From JAJXXT01 sp963764465 (GTDB lineage Bacteria > Pseudomonadota > Alphaproteobacteria > Acetobacterales > Acetobacteraceae), in NCBI GenBank assembly GCA_963764465.1, contig CAVXSO010000006.1, positions 806,001 to 870,000 on the forward strand: 64,000 nucleotides of DNA, read 5' to 3'. The notes under the pieces are model-generated. The model had not been told where the DNA came from, ran no database searches, and saw only the letters and a program-made list of their open reading frames with translations. Below are positions 53,364 to 61,857 of this stretch, one piece after another; within the stretch, counting starts at the first letter, position 1, and every line of letters begins with the position of its first letter. The position numbers and the translations under genes are program-made.

Positions 53364-54605
53364 TCAGCGCGCAACCCAGTGTCCGATCAAAAAGAGCCCT
53401 GGCGCCATCGCGCAACCGGCGAGCACGGCATAGCGAAAAAATCCTGGCATCCGTATTCCGGCATGGCTCGCCATGGCTCGGAGCATCAGGTTGGGCGCGT
53501 TGCCGATGTAGGTCAGCCCACCGAAGAACACCGCCCCAGCCGCAATGGCGGCCAACCGCGGATCCCCTGCGGCAGCGAGCGAGGCCGGTGTAGCCCCTCC
53601 GAGGTGCGTAAAGACGAGATAGGTCGGTGTGTTGTTCAGAACGGATGAGAGTACACCGGTCGTCCAGAACAACCCGACGGGGTCGAGGGCCTCCGCAAGG
53701 CCTGCGGGCATTTGAATCAGTTCCAGTACCGGCGGCACGGTGACGAAAATCGCGGCGAAGACGACAAGCACCTCCGCCATCGGCTCCCACGAAAAGCGAT
53801 TTCGCGCACGGACTCCGTGCGACGTGATGCGGGACGATATCAGCGCGATGATCAGCCAGGCGAAGCCGCACGGCACAACCGCCGCCTCGCCGGCGGCGCC
53901 GCAAGCCGCGACCAGCATCACCACGACAATCGCCAGCGCCACGTTCCCAAGCCCGCGAACATGTAGTGGCGACCGCCGAGGTGCCAGTTCACCACGGCCC
54001 AACCAGGCATCGACCGCCAGGAACATCGCAAGGAGGATCGCCGCGAGTACCAACATCTTCGGACCCAGGGAGAACAACGGCCAAGAAAATGGTACGCCGT
54101 GCAGGAAACCGACCATGAGCGGCGGATCGCCAAGCGGTGTGCTAGCACCGCCCACGTTTCCGACCAGCAGTGTCAGAAAGAGGATCAAGTGCACGCGGTA
54201 ACGCCGGTGCACATTGGCGCGCAACAACGGATGCACGACGACAAGCACCGCACCGGTGGTGCCCAGTACGCTGGCCAGAACCGTGCCGATGGCCAGCAGC
54301 AGTGTATTGCCGAGCGGCCTTCCCCAAGGCCCCCCAGTCACGAGGATGCCCCCGCCCGTGGCGTACAACGCAAGGAGCAGAGCTGCGAACGGCATCCATT
54401 GATGCACGAGCGCTTCGGCTGCCTGAGCAACGGCAGCCGACGGTCCGGCACGAAACGCCGACGCCAGAAGCGCCAGAGCGCTGACTCCCAACAGGATCTC
54501 ATGCCGCCGGCGGCGCCAGGCCCGGGGTATGAGCGTGGGTCCGAGCGCGATACCCGCGAGCAGGAGCACGAACGGTATCGCCTGCAGGGTGGCGGCCAAT
54601 TGCAT
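53364..54605 (-). CDS. NhaD/CitMHS-like ion transporter (putative Na+/H+ antiporter)
   Basis: 413 aa with about 11 hydrophobic segments. LVGNVGGASTPLGDPPLM and GVLSSVLNNTPTYLVF (with internal-repeat symmetry) are typical of the ion-transporter superfamily members annotated as sodium:proton antiporters of the UIT type. Substrate is not certain; organic anion transport is possible. ATG 54605 is used; a TTG at 54641 is less likely. It is divergent from coxG, with 52 bp between starts. Confidence 0.75.
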   Translation of the reverse strand: MQLAATLQAIPFVLLLAGIALGPTLIPRAWRRRRHEILLGVSALALLASAFRAGPSAAVAQAAEALVHQWMPFAALLLALYATGGGILVTGGPWGRPLGNTLLLAIGTVLASVLGTTGAVLVVVHPLLRANVHRRYRVHLILFLTLLVGNVGGASTPLGDPPLMVGFLHGVPFSWPLFSLGPKMLVLAAILLAMFLAVDAWLGRGELAPRRSPLHVRGLGNVALAIVVVMLVAACGAAGEAAVVPCGFAWLIIALISSRITSHGVRARNRFSWEPMAEVLVVFAAIFVTVPPVLELIQMPAGLAEALDPVGLFWTTGVLSSVLNNTPTYLVFTHLGGATPASLAAAGDPRLAAIAAGAVFFGGLTYIGNAPNLMLRAMASHAGIRMPGFFRYAVLAGCAMAPGLFLIGHWVAR

Positions 54606-54657
54606 GCTGGCCTGCCTAGGGTTTAGGAACGACTCACGCAACGCGGATACTCATGTC

Positions 54658-55242
54658 ATGGATATGACCGGCGAGCGGCGCATACCGGCGACGCGAGAGA
54701 CAGTCTGGACCGCCCTCAACAGCCCCGACATCCTCAAAGCCTCAATTCCTGGCTGCGAAAGCCTAGAGCGTACCGGCGAAAACGAGTTGAAGGCCACAGC
54801 GAGTGTTCGTATCGGGCCGATTGCGGCAAAATTCACCGGTAAGGTTTCGCTGCTCGATCTCGATCCTCCCAATGGCTACCGAATCGAAGGCGAGGGCCAG
54901 GGCGGCGTCGCCGGCTTTGCAAAAGGGGGAGCCACCGTTCGCCTGGTTGCCGAGGCAACCGAGACAGTTCTGACCTATGACGTGAAAGCGCAGGTGGGCG
55001 GCAAGATCGCCCAGCTGGGCGCGCGCCTGATCGATGCCACCGCCAAGCAGATGGCCGATGCCTTCTTCGACCGGTTCGCCGCCGCAGTCGCCGCACCGGC
55101 AGGCGGCCCTCAGGTGCCCGCGGAAGAAGTCCCGGCCGTCTCCCTCATCCCAAGCGAAGTCGGCGGCCTCCCAATTGTTGCCTGGATTGGCGGCGCCCTG
55201 TTCCTTGCCATCTTCATCCTGATCTTCAGCGCGTATCTCTGA
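54658..55242 (+). CDS. coxG: CoxG-like carbon monoxide dehydrogenase subunit G (SRPBCC, membrane-anchored)
   Basis: 194 aa. Residues 1-145 are an SRPBCC fold (PATRETVWTALNSPDILKASIPGCESLE, YDVKAQVGGKIAQLGARLID); a Pro/Glu linker and one C-terminal helix (IVAWIGGALFLAIFILIFSAYL) follow. CoxG anchors or recruits CO-dehydrogenase-type molybdenum hydroxylases to the membrane. ATG 54658 is used; ATG 54664 is close. First gene of the plus-strand maturation operon; the next start is one base after its stop. Confidence 0.88.
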   Translation: MDMTGERRIPATRETVWTALNSPDILKASIPGCESLERTGENELKATASVRIGPIAAKFTGKVSLLDLDPPNGYRIEGEGQGGVAGFAKGGATVRLVAEATETVLTYDVKAQVGGKIAQLGARLIDATAKQMADAFFDRFAAAVAAPAGGPQVPAEEVPAVSLIPSEVGGLPIVAWIGGALFLAIFILIFSAYL

Positions 55243-55243
55243 C

Positions 55244-56152
55244 GTGAGACATCGCCCCAGCTCTGTCGCCGAAACCGCCGCTTTGCTCGCCGCCGGTGAC
55301 TATATCGCCGATAGCGAGCTCGCCACGACAGTTCACCTGGCCCTCGCAATGAGCAGGCCACTCTTTCTTGAGGGAGAGCCCGGCACTGGCAAGACTGAGA
55401 TCGCTCGGGTGCTCGCCAAGGGCCTCGGCCGGCGGTTGGTGCGGCTGCAATGCTATGATGGCCTTGATCTTGCCTCCGCTGCCTTTGAGTGGGATCACGC
55501 TCGGCAGCTGATGGCCATTCGCCTCGCCGAAGCGAGCGGTACGGCAAACGCCGAAGCGCTTGGTTCGGATATATATGCTCGTCCCTTTTTGCTCGCTCGG
55601 CCGTTGCTGAGCGCGATCGACCCCGACCAGCCCCCTGCTGTGTTGCTGATTGATGAGCTCGATCGCGCGGACGAGCCGTTCGAGGCGTTCCTCCTCGAGC
55701 TCCTCGCGGACTTCCAGATTACGGTGCCGGAGCTGGGGACGATTCGCGCCACGCAGCCGCCGGTGGTGGTGCTTACGTCGAACCGCACACGTGAGGTTCA
55801 TGACGCGATCCGTCGTCGCTGCCTCTACCACTGGGTGGACTATCCGGATGCCAAGCGTGAGCGCATGATCCTTGACCGCAAGGCACCCCAGATTCCGGAA
55901 AAGCTAGCGAGCGAGATCGTTGCCTTCGTGCAGCGTTTGCGCGGCGAAGACCTATTCAAACTGCCCGGCGTCGCCGAAACGATCGACTGGGCGGCGGCAT
56001 TGACCGCGCTCGACAAGAAGGAGCTGGCCGCGGAGACGGTCGATGATACACTTGGTGTTTTACTGAAATATCAAGATGATATCGCCAAAATTAAGGGTGC
56101 AGAGGCGGCCCGCCTGGTTGCCGAGGCGACCGCCGCGGCGAGGGCAGCCTAG
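55244..56152 (+). CDS. coxD: CoxD-like MoxR AAA+ ATPase
   Basis: 302 aa from GTG 55244. Walker A GEPGTGKT at 44-51, Walker B AVLLIDELD at 132-140, sensor-1 region LTSNRTRE, and the second-region arginines RRRCLYHW. CoxD in carboxydotrophs is a MoxR chaperone needed for the [CuSMoO2] centre of CO dehydrogenase; MoxR proteins pair with VWA proteins, and coxE follows after 14 bp. Confidence 0.9.
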   Translation: MRHRPSSVAETAALLAAGDYIADSELATTVHLALAMSRPLFLEGEPGTGKTEIARVLAKGLGRRLVRLQCYDGLDLASAAFEWDHARQLMAIRLAEASGTANAEALGSDIYARPFLLARPLLSAIDPDQPPAVLLIDELDRADEPFEAFLLELLADFQITVPELGTIRATQPPVVVLTSNRTREVHDAIRRRCLYHWVDYPDAKRERMILDRKAPQIPEKLASEIVAFVQRLRGEDLFKLPGVAETIDWAAALTALDKKELAAETVDDTLGVLLKYQDDIAKIKGAEAARLVAEATAAARAA

Positions 56153-56166
56153 AAGGACCAGCCGCG

Positions 56167-57360
56167 ATGACCGGGCACCTTCCCGCCAATCTTATGCACT
56201 TCGCGCGGATGCTGCGCCGTGCCGGCCTACCGCTTGGGCCGGCCGACCTTCTGGCAGCCGCCGAAGCCATGGCCTGCGTCGATCTCGGCAACCGTATCCA
56301 GGTTCGTACCGCCCTGCGTGCCGCGATGGTACACCGGCACGAGCATTTTCCTCTGTTTGATCAGGCATTTCTTCTGTTCTGGCGGGACCCGGAAGCAGGC
56401 AAGCACGCGGCGGCGATGGCAGCCTTGGATGGCCGACCCGACCCGGAACCGCAACGGGCACCGCCTGGGAGCCGTCGCCTTGCCGAGGCGATGCAGGGGC
56501 GCAAGCCGGCCGAGCCACGCCAGGAGCCGCCGCGCGAGGAAATCGATGCGGTCCTCACCGTCAGTGACCGCGAACGGCTGCAGACGATGGATTTCGAGGC
56601 CATGTCCGCCGAGGAAATCGCCGCGGCAAAGACCGAGATCCGTCGGCTCGCGCTGCCTTTGGACCTGCGCCGGACACGGCGCCGCAGCCCGGACCCCAAT
56701 GGCCCGCACGCCGATCTCCGCGCCACAATCCGGCGCAGCCTGCGGCAAGGCGGCGAGATTCTGGAGCTTGCACGCACGCGTCGGGTGGTTCGACCACCGC
56801 CTCTTGTCCTGCTCTGCGATATCTCCGGCAGTATGGCTCGTTATGCGCAGATATTGCTGCATTTTTTGCATGCTGTTGCCAATGATCGGGACCGAGTCAG
56901 CGTCTTTCTGTTTGGCACGCGGCTCACCAACATCACGCGGCAGCTTCGCCACCGCGATCCCGAGATCGCGTTTCAACTGGTTGCTCACGCCGTGCCGGAC
57001 TGGTCCGGCGGCACGCGCATCGGCGAGGCGCTCGCGAGCTTCAACCGGCTTTGGGCGCGCCGCGTGCTTGGTCAGGGTGCGGTGGTCCTGCTAGTTACCG
57101 ACGGCCTTGACCGCGATGGCGCCGCGGGGCTCGCCGACAACATGGAAAGGCTGCACAAATCCACCAGACGCCTGGTGTGGCTGAACCCGCTGTTGCGTTG
57201 GGACGGATTCGCACCCAAGTCCCAGGGGATACGCGCGATGCTGCCGCACGTGGACGAGTTCCGGCCGGTGCATAATCTCGCTAGCCTCAGGGAGCTTGTT
57301 GCTACGCTCTCGCATCCGGCTTCACCGTGCGCGATGGATCGCTGGAGGGTCGCTGCATGA
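56167..57360 (+). CDS. coxE: CoxE-like VWA domain protein
   Basis: 397 aa. The C-terminal half is a VWA domain with the MIDAS motif LLCDISGSM (Asp218, Ser220, Ser222) and a later TDGLDRDG. A charged middle section (residues 90-210) links it to a helical N-terminus. In cox clusters CoxE partners with CoxD in metal-centre maturation. Its TGA overlaps the ATG of the next gene. Confidence 0.9.
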   Translation: MTGHLPANLMHFARMLRRAGLPLGPADLLAAAEAMACVDLGNRIQVRTALRAAMVHRHEHFPLFDQAFLLFWRDPEAGKHAAAMAALDGRPDPEPQRAPPGSRRLAEAMQGRKPAEPRQEPPREEIDAVLTVSDRERLQTMDFEAMSAEEIAAAKTEIRRLALPLDLRRTRRRSPDPNGPHADLRATIRRSLRQGGEILELARTRRVVRPPPLVLLCDISGSMARYAQILLHFLHAVANDRDRVSVFLFGTRLTNITRQLRHRDPEIAFQLVAHAVPDWSGGTRIGEALASFNRLWARRVLGQGAVVLLVTDGLDRDGAAGLADNMERLHKSTRRLVWLNPLLRWDGFAPKSQGIRAMLPHVDEFRPVHNLASLRELVATLSHPASPCAMDRWRVAA

Positions 57361-57677
57361 CGGATTCCGAGGATATCCTGGCCACAGCGCTTGCCTGGCA
57401 TGAGGCCGGCGAGAGAGTGGCTCTTGCTACTGTCACCGAGACCTGGGGAAGTTCGCCCCGCCCGGCCGGCAGCCAGCTAGCCATAACGTTGTCAGGACGC
57501 ATGGCAGGCTCCGTATCGGGCGGGTGCATCGAGGGGGCCGTCGCCGAGGCGGCACGGGAGACGATCGCCACCGGCAAGCCGCAGTTGCTCGATTTCGGCA
57601 TTACCGACGAGCGCGCCTGGGAGGTCGGGCTCGCCTGCGGCGGCAAACTGAAGGTCTTCGTCGAGCACTTTGCATGA
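57357..57677 (+). CDS. XdhC/CoxI N-terminal domain protein
   Basis: 106 aa consisting only of the XdhC_CoxI domain: TETWGSSPRPAGSQLAI, GSVSGGCIEGAVAEAA and the end LACGGKLKVFVE. The conserved Cys in GGCIEG and in LACGG are present. XdhC-type proteins hold molybdenum cofactor and mediate its sulfuration before insertion into hydroxylases. ATG overlaps the coxE stop (ATGA), and the companion Rossmann part is the next gene. Confidence 0.9.
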   Translation: MTDSEDILATALAWHEAGERVALATVTETWGSSPRPAGSQLAITLSGRMAGSVSGGCIEGAVAEAARETIATGKPQLLDFGITDERAWEVGLACGGKLKVFVEHFA

Positions 57678-58375
57678 CGCCAGATCTCGCGCGCCGTCTG
57701 GCTCGGGCCAGAGCAGCGAAAAGGCCGGTGGTACTCGCAACCAGCTTGCCAGATGGACGGGAGTTGCTCTGGCCCGATGATAGCGCGTCGCCTTCACTCG
57801 CGGAGGCAGCCTCCGCCGCGCTTGATCGGGATGAAAATGGCACGGTGCACCTGGCCGATGGCAGCACCTGGATGTTGGCCGCTCACAACCCGCCACTCAG
57901 GGTCATCGTGGTGGGTGCGGTGCACGCCGCGCAAGCACTCGTCCGTATGGCCGCGGCAACGGGCTATGCGACGATCATCGTCGATCCGCGGCGATCCTTT
58001 GCAACCGCGGAACGCTTTCCCGGCATAGAACTCGTGCATGAATGGCCCGACGAGGCGATGGACGCGCTGAAGCCTGATACCCGGACGGCGGTCATCACCC
58101 TCACTCACGACCCGAAGCTCGACGATCCCGCACTTGATCGTGCGTTGCGCTCGCCCGCCTTCCATATTGGCGCCCTGGGCAGCCGGCGAACCCATGCGCG
58201 CCGCCTCGAACGGTTGCGTGCGCTTGGACATGACGAGGCGAGCCTCGCGCGGATCAAAGGGCCAGTCGGGCTCGATATCGGCGCCGTGACGGCACCGGAG
58301 ATCGCCTTGTCGATCATGGCGGAGATCGTTGCCGTGCGGCGGCACGCTCTGGAACGCGTGGCAAAAGCCGCGTGA
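57674..58375 (+). CDS. XdhC Rossmann-domain protein (CoxF-like)
   Basis: 233 aa holding the C-terminal XdhC domain: LRVIVVGAVHAAQALVRMAAATGY (nucleotide fold, with GAVHAA in place of the usual GxGxxA), DPRRSFATAERFPG, TLTHDPKLDDPAL, ALGSRRTHARR and PVGLDIGAVTAPEIALSIMAEI. With the preceding gene it makes up a complete XdhC in two chains. ATG overlaps the previous stop (ATGA), and its own TGA overlaps the next GTG. Confidence 0.9.
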   Translation: MTPDLARRLARARAAKRPVVLATSLPDGRELLWPDDSASPSLAEAASAALDRDENGTVHLADGSTWMLAAHNPPLRVIVVGAVHAAQALVRMAAATGYATIIVDPRRSFATAERFPGIELVHEWPDEAMDALKPDTRTAVITLTHDPKLDDPALDRALRSPAFHIGALGSRRTHARRLERLRALGHDEASLARIKGPVGLDIGAVTAPEIALSIMAEIVAVRRHALERVAKAA

Positions 58376-60012
58376 TTTTCGGAACGTTCCCGCTCGCGGA
58401 AGCAGCCGGCTGCATCGTCGCCCATGCGCACCGCCTGCCGGGAAAGGTCCTACGCAAAGGTACGGTGCTCGACGAGGGAGCGATTGCCGCTCTGCGGGAC
58501 GCTGGCACGACCAAGATCACCGCCGCGCGCCTTGAGCCCGGCGACATCGGCGAAAACGAGGCTGCCGCCCGTCTCGCGCGCATCTGTACCGGACATGGGC
58601 TTTCCGCCCGCAACGCCCATACGGGCCGTGTCAACATCCACGCGGAACGCGCCGGTCTTCTCCAACTCGATCGTGCGGCGCTCGACGCGCTCAACTCCTT
58701 GGACGAGGCCCTGACGATAGCGACGCTGCCGGATGCGGCCCAGGTCATGAGCGGCGCCATGGTCGCGACCGTCAAGATCATTCCGCTTGCGGTGCCGGGA
58801 GCGTTGCTGGAACGCGCCGAATCCCTGCGGGCCCCTCCGCTGGCACTCGCAGGGTTTCGCAAACTCACAGCGGGCCTGGTGCTGACGGAGTTGCCGGGTA
58901 TCAAGGAGAGCGTGATCGAAGGCACGATTGCAGCAACTGCGGCCCGGATGGAGGCGCTGGGCGGCTCGTTGCTCCCCACGTTGCGCGCGCCACACGCCGA
59001 GGCGCCGCTCGCGAGGGCGCTGGCGCAGTTGCGCGACACGGGCGCTGGATTGCTGCTCATCGCGGTTGCCTCAGCGACGGTGGACAGGCGCGATGTCGGC
59101 CCCGCCGCGATCGAGCGCGTCGGTGGACGCATCCTTCACTTCGGTATGCCGGTCGACCCCGGAAACCTGATCTGCGTCGGCGAATGGGACGGTATCCCCG
59201 CCGTGGTGCTGCCAGGCTGCGCGCGTTCGCCGCGAGCCAATGGGATCGATCTCGTGCTGCGCCGCTATGCGGCCGGGCTTCCGGTAGGTAAGCGCGAGAT
59301 CATGGCGATGGGTGCCGGCGGTCTCCTGGCCGATACCGAGTCACGCCCGCTTCCTCGCGCCCGCGCGATCCCCGCCGAGCCAGTCGCCGAAACGAGTTGC
59401 GCCGCCATTGTGCTGGCCGCCGGTACTTCGACGCGGATGGCGCCGCACCACAAACTTCTCATCGAGGATCGCGTCGGCCGCCCCATGATTGAGCGTACGG
59501 TCGCCAATGTGCTCGCGAGTGGCGCGCGTCCAATTATTGTCGTCACCGGCGCGCGCGAGGCGGAGATCCGCGCCGCCTTGGGCGGCAAGCCCGTCACCTT
59601 CGTGCACGCCGCCGACCATGCCGACGGGCTGTCGGCCAGCCTGCGTGCCGGTATTCGAGCCTTGCCGCCGAAAACGCGGGCAGCGCTGGTGGTGCTTGGC
59701 GATATGCCGCTTGTGCCGGGCCGGGTTCTGGACCGGATGATCGCTGCTCATGCCCCGATCGAGGGCCGGTCCATCATCGTGCCCACGTATAAGGGGCGGG
59801 CCGGAAATCCGATCCTGTGGGATGCGGCGCTCTTTCCTGAAATCCTATCGCTCACGGGCGACCAAGGTGCCCGCAAGCTGCTGGCCCGGCACACGGAGCA
59901 GGTGGTGGAACTCGACGTGGCCGACGAAGGCGTCCTGCGCGACTTCGACACTGTCGAGAGCCTAGCAACGCTGCCTGCGCGGCAGCGGCCGGACTGGGTG
60001 ACTCCAAGCTGA
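58372..60012 (+). CDS. Molybdopterin-binding / MobA-like nucleotidyltransferase fusion
   Basis: 546 aa from GTG 58372 (GTGA overlap). Residues 1-330 form a MoeA/MogA-like molybdopterin-binding part; residues 340-546 are an NTP transferase with AIVLAAGTSTRMAPHHKLL, VTGAREAEIRAAL, VLGDMPLV and GNPILW, as in MocA molybdenum cofactor cytidylyltransferase. A product of this design would prepare MCD, the cofactor form used by CO-dehydrogenase/xanthine-dehydrogenase enzymes. Confidence 0.88.
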   Translation: MIFGTFPLAEAAGCIVAHAHRLPGKVLRKGTVLDEGAIAALRDAGTTKITAARLEPGDIGENEAAARLARICTGHGLSARNAHTGRVNIHAERAGLLQLDRAALDALNSLDEALTIATLPDAAQVMSGAMVATVKIIPLAVPGALLERAESLRAPPLALAGFRKLTAGLVLTELPGIKESVIEGTIAATAARMEALGGSLLPTLRAPHAEAPLARALAQLRDTGAGLLLIAVASATVDRRDVGPAAIERVGGRILHFGMPVDPGNLICVGEWDGIPAVVLPGCARSPRANGIDLVLRRYAAGLPVGKREIMAMGAGGLLADTESRPLPRARAIPAEPVAETSCAAIVLAAGTSTRMAPHHKLLIEDRVGRPMIERTVANVLASGARPIIVVTGAREAEIRAALGGKPVTFVHAADHADGLSASLRAGIRALPPKTRAALVVLGDMPLVPGRVLDRMIAAHAPIEGRSIIVPTYKGRAGNPILWDAALFPEILSLTGDQGARKLLARHTEQVVELDVADEGVLRDFDTVESLATLPARQRPDWVTPS

Positions 60013-60060
60013 CGCGTTGAGCTTTCCCGGCGTGTCGCCGATGGAACTCTCGCTAGCCGG

Positions 60061-61299
60061 TTGCCGTTCACCTCACCTTCATACCCCCACGGCCATGGTG
60101 TGGGCGTGCCATTCGGTACCGCTCCCCGCGCCGAGCCGATCCCGGCGTTGTTGCCCGATTTTGCGCCTCCCGTCATTCTGGGGACGGCCGCGCTCGCCTC
60201 GCAGGCGTTTCGCGGCGCCACACTCCCCAATTTGCTGCAATCCGTTCGCCTTGCATCGAAGAATCCCGCATCCCTCGCCTACGACCAGGGACTGGCGCTG
60301 CAGCTCTCCTTCCGCCGCGAACCCGGCCTCGCGCTGCAAGCGACGGCGCTGGCGCAATCGGCGCTGTTTCGCGTCCGCGCGACCGAAAATGCCCGGCGCC
60401 GCATTCTGGCCTTCTGCGCGCCCGGCGACCTCATGACGAACACGCCACTGGAGTTCCTGGCTGAAGGGGCCGGTGCGCGCCTAGACCTCATATTCATCAG
60501 CTCCGACAGGCCACTGCCTCGCAGCCTCCCTGACCATGACATTGCCTTCTGCGCAATTTCGGAGACTGCACCCGAGGTCCTGGCACGCCTGACACCCTGG
60601 CTCACGGCCTGGCCGCGCCCGGTGCTCAATAAGCCTCCCGCCGCTGCGCGACTTAGGCGCGAGATAGCGGCGCGCATTCTAACGGGCCTCGATGGAGTTC
60701 TGGTTCCGAACGCCGACTGCCTCGACGCTGCAGCGCTCCGCGCAACTCCCGATGACTGGTTTCCGTTTCTGGTGCGACCAGCGGGGACACATGCCGGCGA
60801 GGGTTTGATACTGGTCAGAGACCGTGCAGCGCTCGAACAAGCGATGCTCGATCTTCATGCCGAACGCTACAATCGGACCCATTTCGTCGACTATCGCTCC
60901 AGCGACGGTCTCTACCGGAAATATCGCGTTGCGCTGGCAGCTGGCCGTGCACTGCTCTGCCACATGGCGATTTCCGACCATTGGATGGTCCACTATCTCA
61001 ACGCAGGCATGGCCGATCATCCGGAGCGGCGCGACGAGGAAGCAAGGGTGATGGGGGGCTTCGAAACCGGCTTCGGCCGTCGCCACGCCCATGCATTTGC
61101 CGCGATCTCAGAGCGCCTCGCACTTGATTGGGTTGTGGTTGACTGCGCCGAGGCTGCTGATGGAAGGCTACTATTCTTCGAGGCCGATGTCGCGGCGATA
61201 GTCCATGACATGGACCCGCCGGCTCTCTACCCTTACAAACAAGCTGCGATGGCGCGCGTTTTTGATGCGTTTCGTGCCCTGCTGGGCAGCGCTTCCTGA
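60061..61299 (+). CDS. ATP-grasp-like protein of unknown function
   Basis: 412 aa. The N-terminal region (to about 120) has short helical repeats resembling TPRs (YDQGLALQLSF...ALQATALAQSALF). The C-terminal half has ATP-grasp character: LNKPPAAARLRREI, FPFLVRPAGTHAGEGLILV, YRKYRVALAAGRALLCHMAI and LLFFEADVAAIVHDMDP, similar to RimK/glutathione-synthetase-type ligases. It follows the Mo-cofactor operon by 48 bp on the same strand and precedes a terminator. The start is uncertain: TTG 60061 is the longest; GTG 60100 or 60106 are alternatives. Confidence 0.7.
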   Translation: MPFTSPSYPHGHGVGVPFGTAPRAEPIPALLPDFAPPVILGTAALASQAFRGATLPNLLQSVRLASKNPASLAYDQGLALQLSFRREPGLALQATALAQSALFRVRATENARRRILAFCAPGDLMTNTPLEFLAEGAGARLDLIFISSDRPLPRSLPDHDIAFCAISETAPEVLARLTPWLTAWPRPVLNKPPAAARLRREIAARILTGLDGVLVPNADCLDAAALRATPDDWFPFLVRPAGTHAGEGLILVRDRAALEQAMLDLHAERYNRTHFVDYRSSDGLYRKYRVALAAGRALLCHMAISDHWMVHYLNAGMADHPERRDEEARVMGGFETGFGRRHAHAFAAISERLALDWVVVDCAEAADGRLLFFEADVAAIVHDMDPPALYPYKQAAMARVFDAFRALLGSAS

Positions 61300-61309
61300 A
61301 ATCGGCGTT

Positions 61310-61338
61310 CTGCGGAGCGCCCCGAGGGCGCCCCGCAG
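61310..61338. terminator. Hairpin between the cox operon and hupB
   Basis: CTGCGG-a-GCGCCC, loop CGA, GGGCGC-c-CCGCAG: 12 paired bases with one mismatch. It lies between the convergent ATP-grasp (stop 61299) and hupB (stop 61353) genes and could stop both transcripts. Confidence 0.65.
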
Positions 61339-61352
61339 CTAGGCCTCATCGG

Positions 61353-61625
61353 TTAGTTGACGGCGTCCTTCAGGGCCTTGCCAGCCTTGAACCGGACAGA
61401 GGTGCTCGCCGCGATCTTGATCTCCTCGCCCGTGCGCGGGTTCCGTCCCTTGCTCGCCTTGCGCTTGCTGGTGGAGAACGTCCCAAAACCAACGAGCCTG
61501 ACTTCGGCTTTCTTCTTGAGTGCTCCCTCGATGGCTTCGAACACGGCGTCCACCACCTCGGTTGCCTTCGCCTTCGGCAGGTCGGTCTTGTCCGCCACCG
61601 TCGCGATCAGGTCCATTTTGTTCAC
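61353..61625 (-). CDS. hupB: DNA-binding protein HU
   Basis: 90-aa nucleoid protein. ATVADKTDLPKAKA at the N-terminus, VGFGTFSTSKRKASKGRNPRTGEEI (the DNA-clasping arm with its conserved Pro) and the C-terminal FKAGKALKDAVN are diagnostic. GTG 61625 with GGGGGA upstream gives the family's standard length; ATG 61616 is an alternative. It follows lon, as in many Proteobacteria. Confidence 0.95.
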   Translation of the reverse strand: MNKMDLIATVADKTDLPKAKATEVVDAVFEAIEGALKKKAEVRLVGFGTFSTSKRKASKGRNPRTGEEIKIAASTSVRFKAGKALKDAVN

Positions 61626-61756
61626 GGTCAGTCCCCCAATTGCTTGCCTGCTTCTAGCCTGGAGTAAAAGCTGCGAGGGCCGCCCGAGGCGGCTTTCTTC
61701 CACGCAACTATCCCTATTGCCGCCGGCCCGGCGCGGCTACCGATTCGCTTGCAAAG

Positions 61757-61784
61757 ACTAGAGGCCCCTCTCCACGGCCGTCAA
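61757..61784 (-). promoter_or_regulatory. Candidate housekeeping promoter of hupB
   Basis: Minus-strand TTGACG (61784-61779), 16 nt, TCTAGT (61762-61757). The -35 matches consensus at 5 of 6 bases and the -10 at 4 of 6. It would give a leader of about 125 nt containing a small GC hairpin (61679-61693). Confidence 0.4.
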
Positions 61785-61857
61785 CGAAGGCACGCGGCAG
61801 GACATTCCCCTGAAACGCGTTCTGCACAGGAATCTACCCTACCGCGTGGAGGAATGA

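Noticed and set aside
57357..58375. Frameshift between the two XdhC parts
   Set aside because: The junction is a clean ATGA stop/start overlap like others in the operon, and each part ends at a natural domain border.
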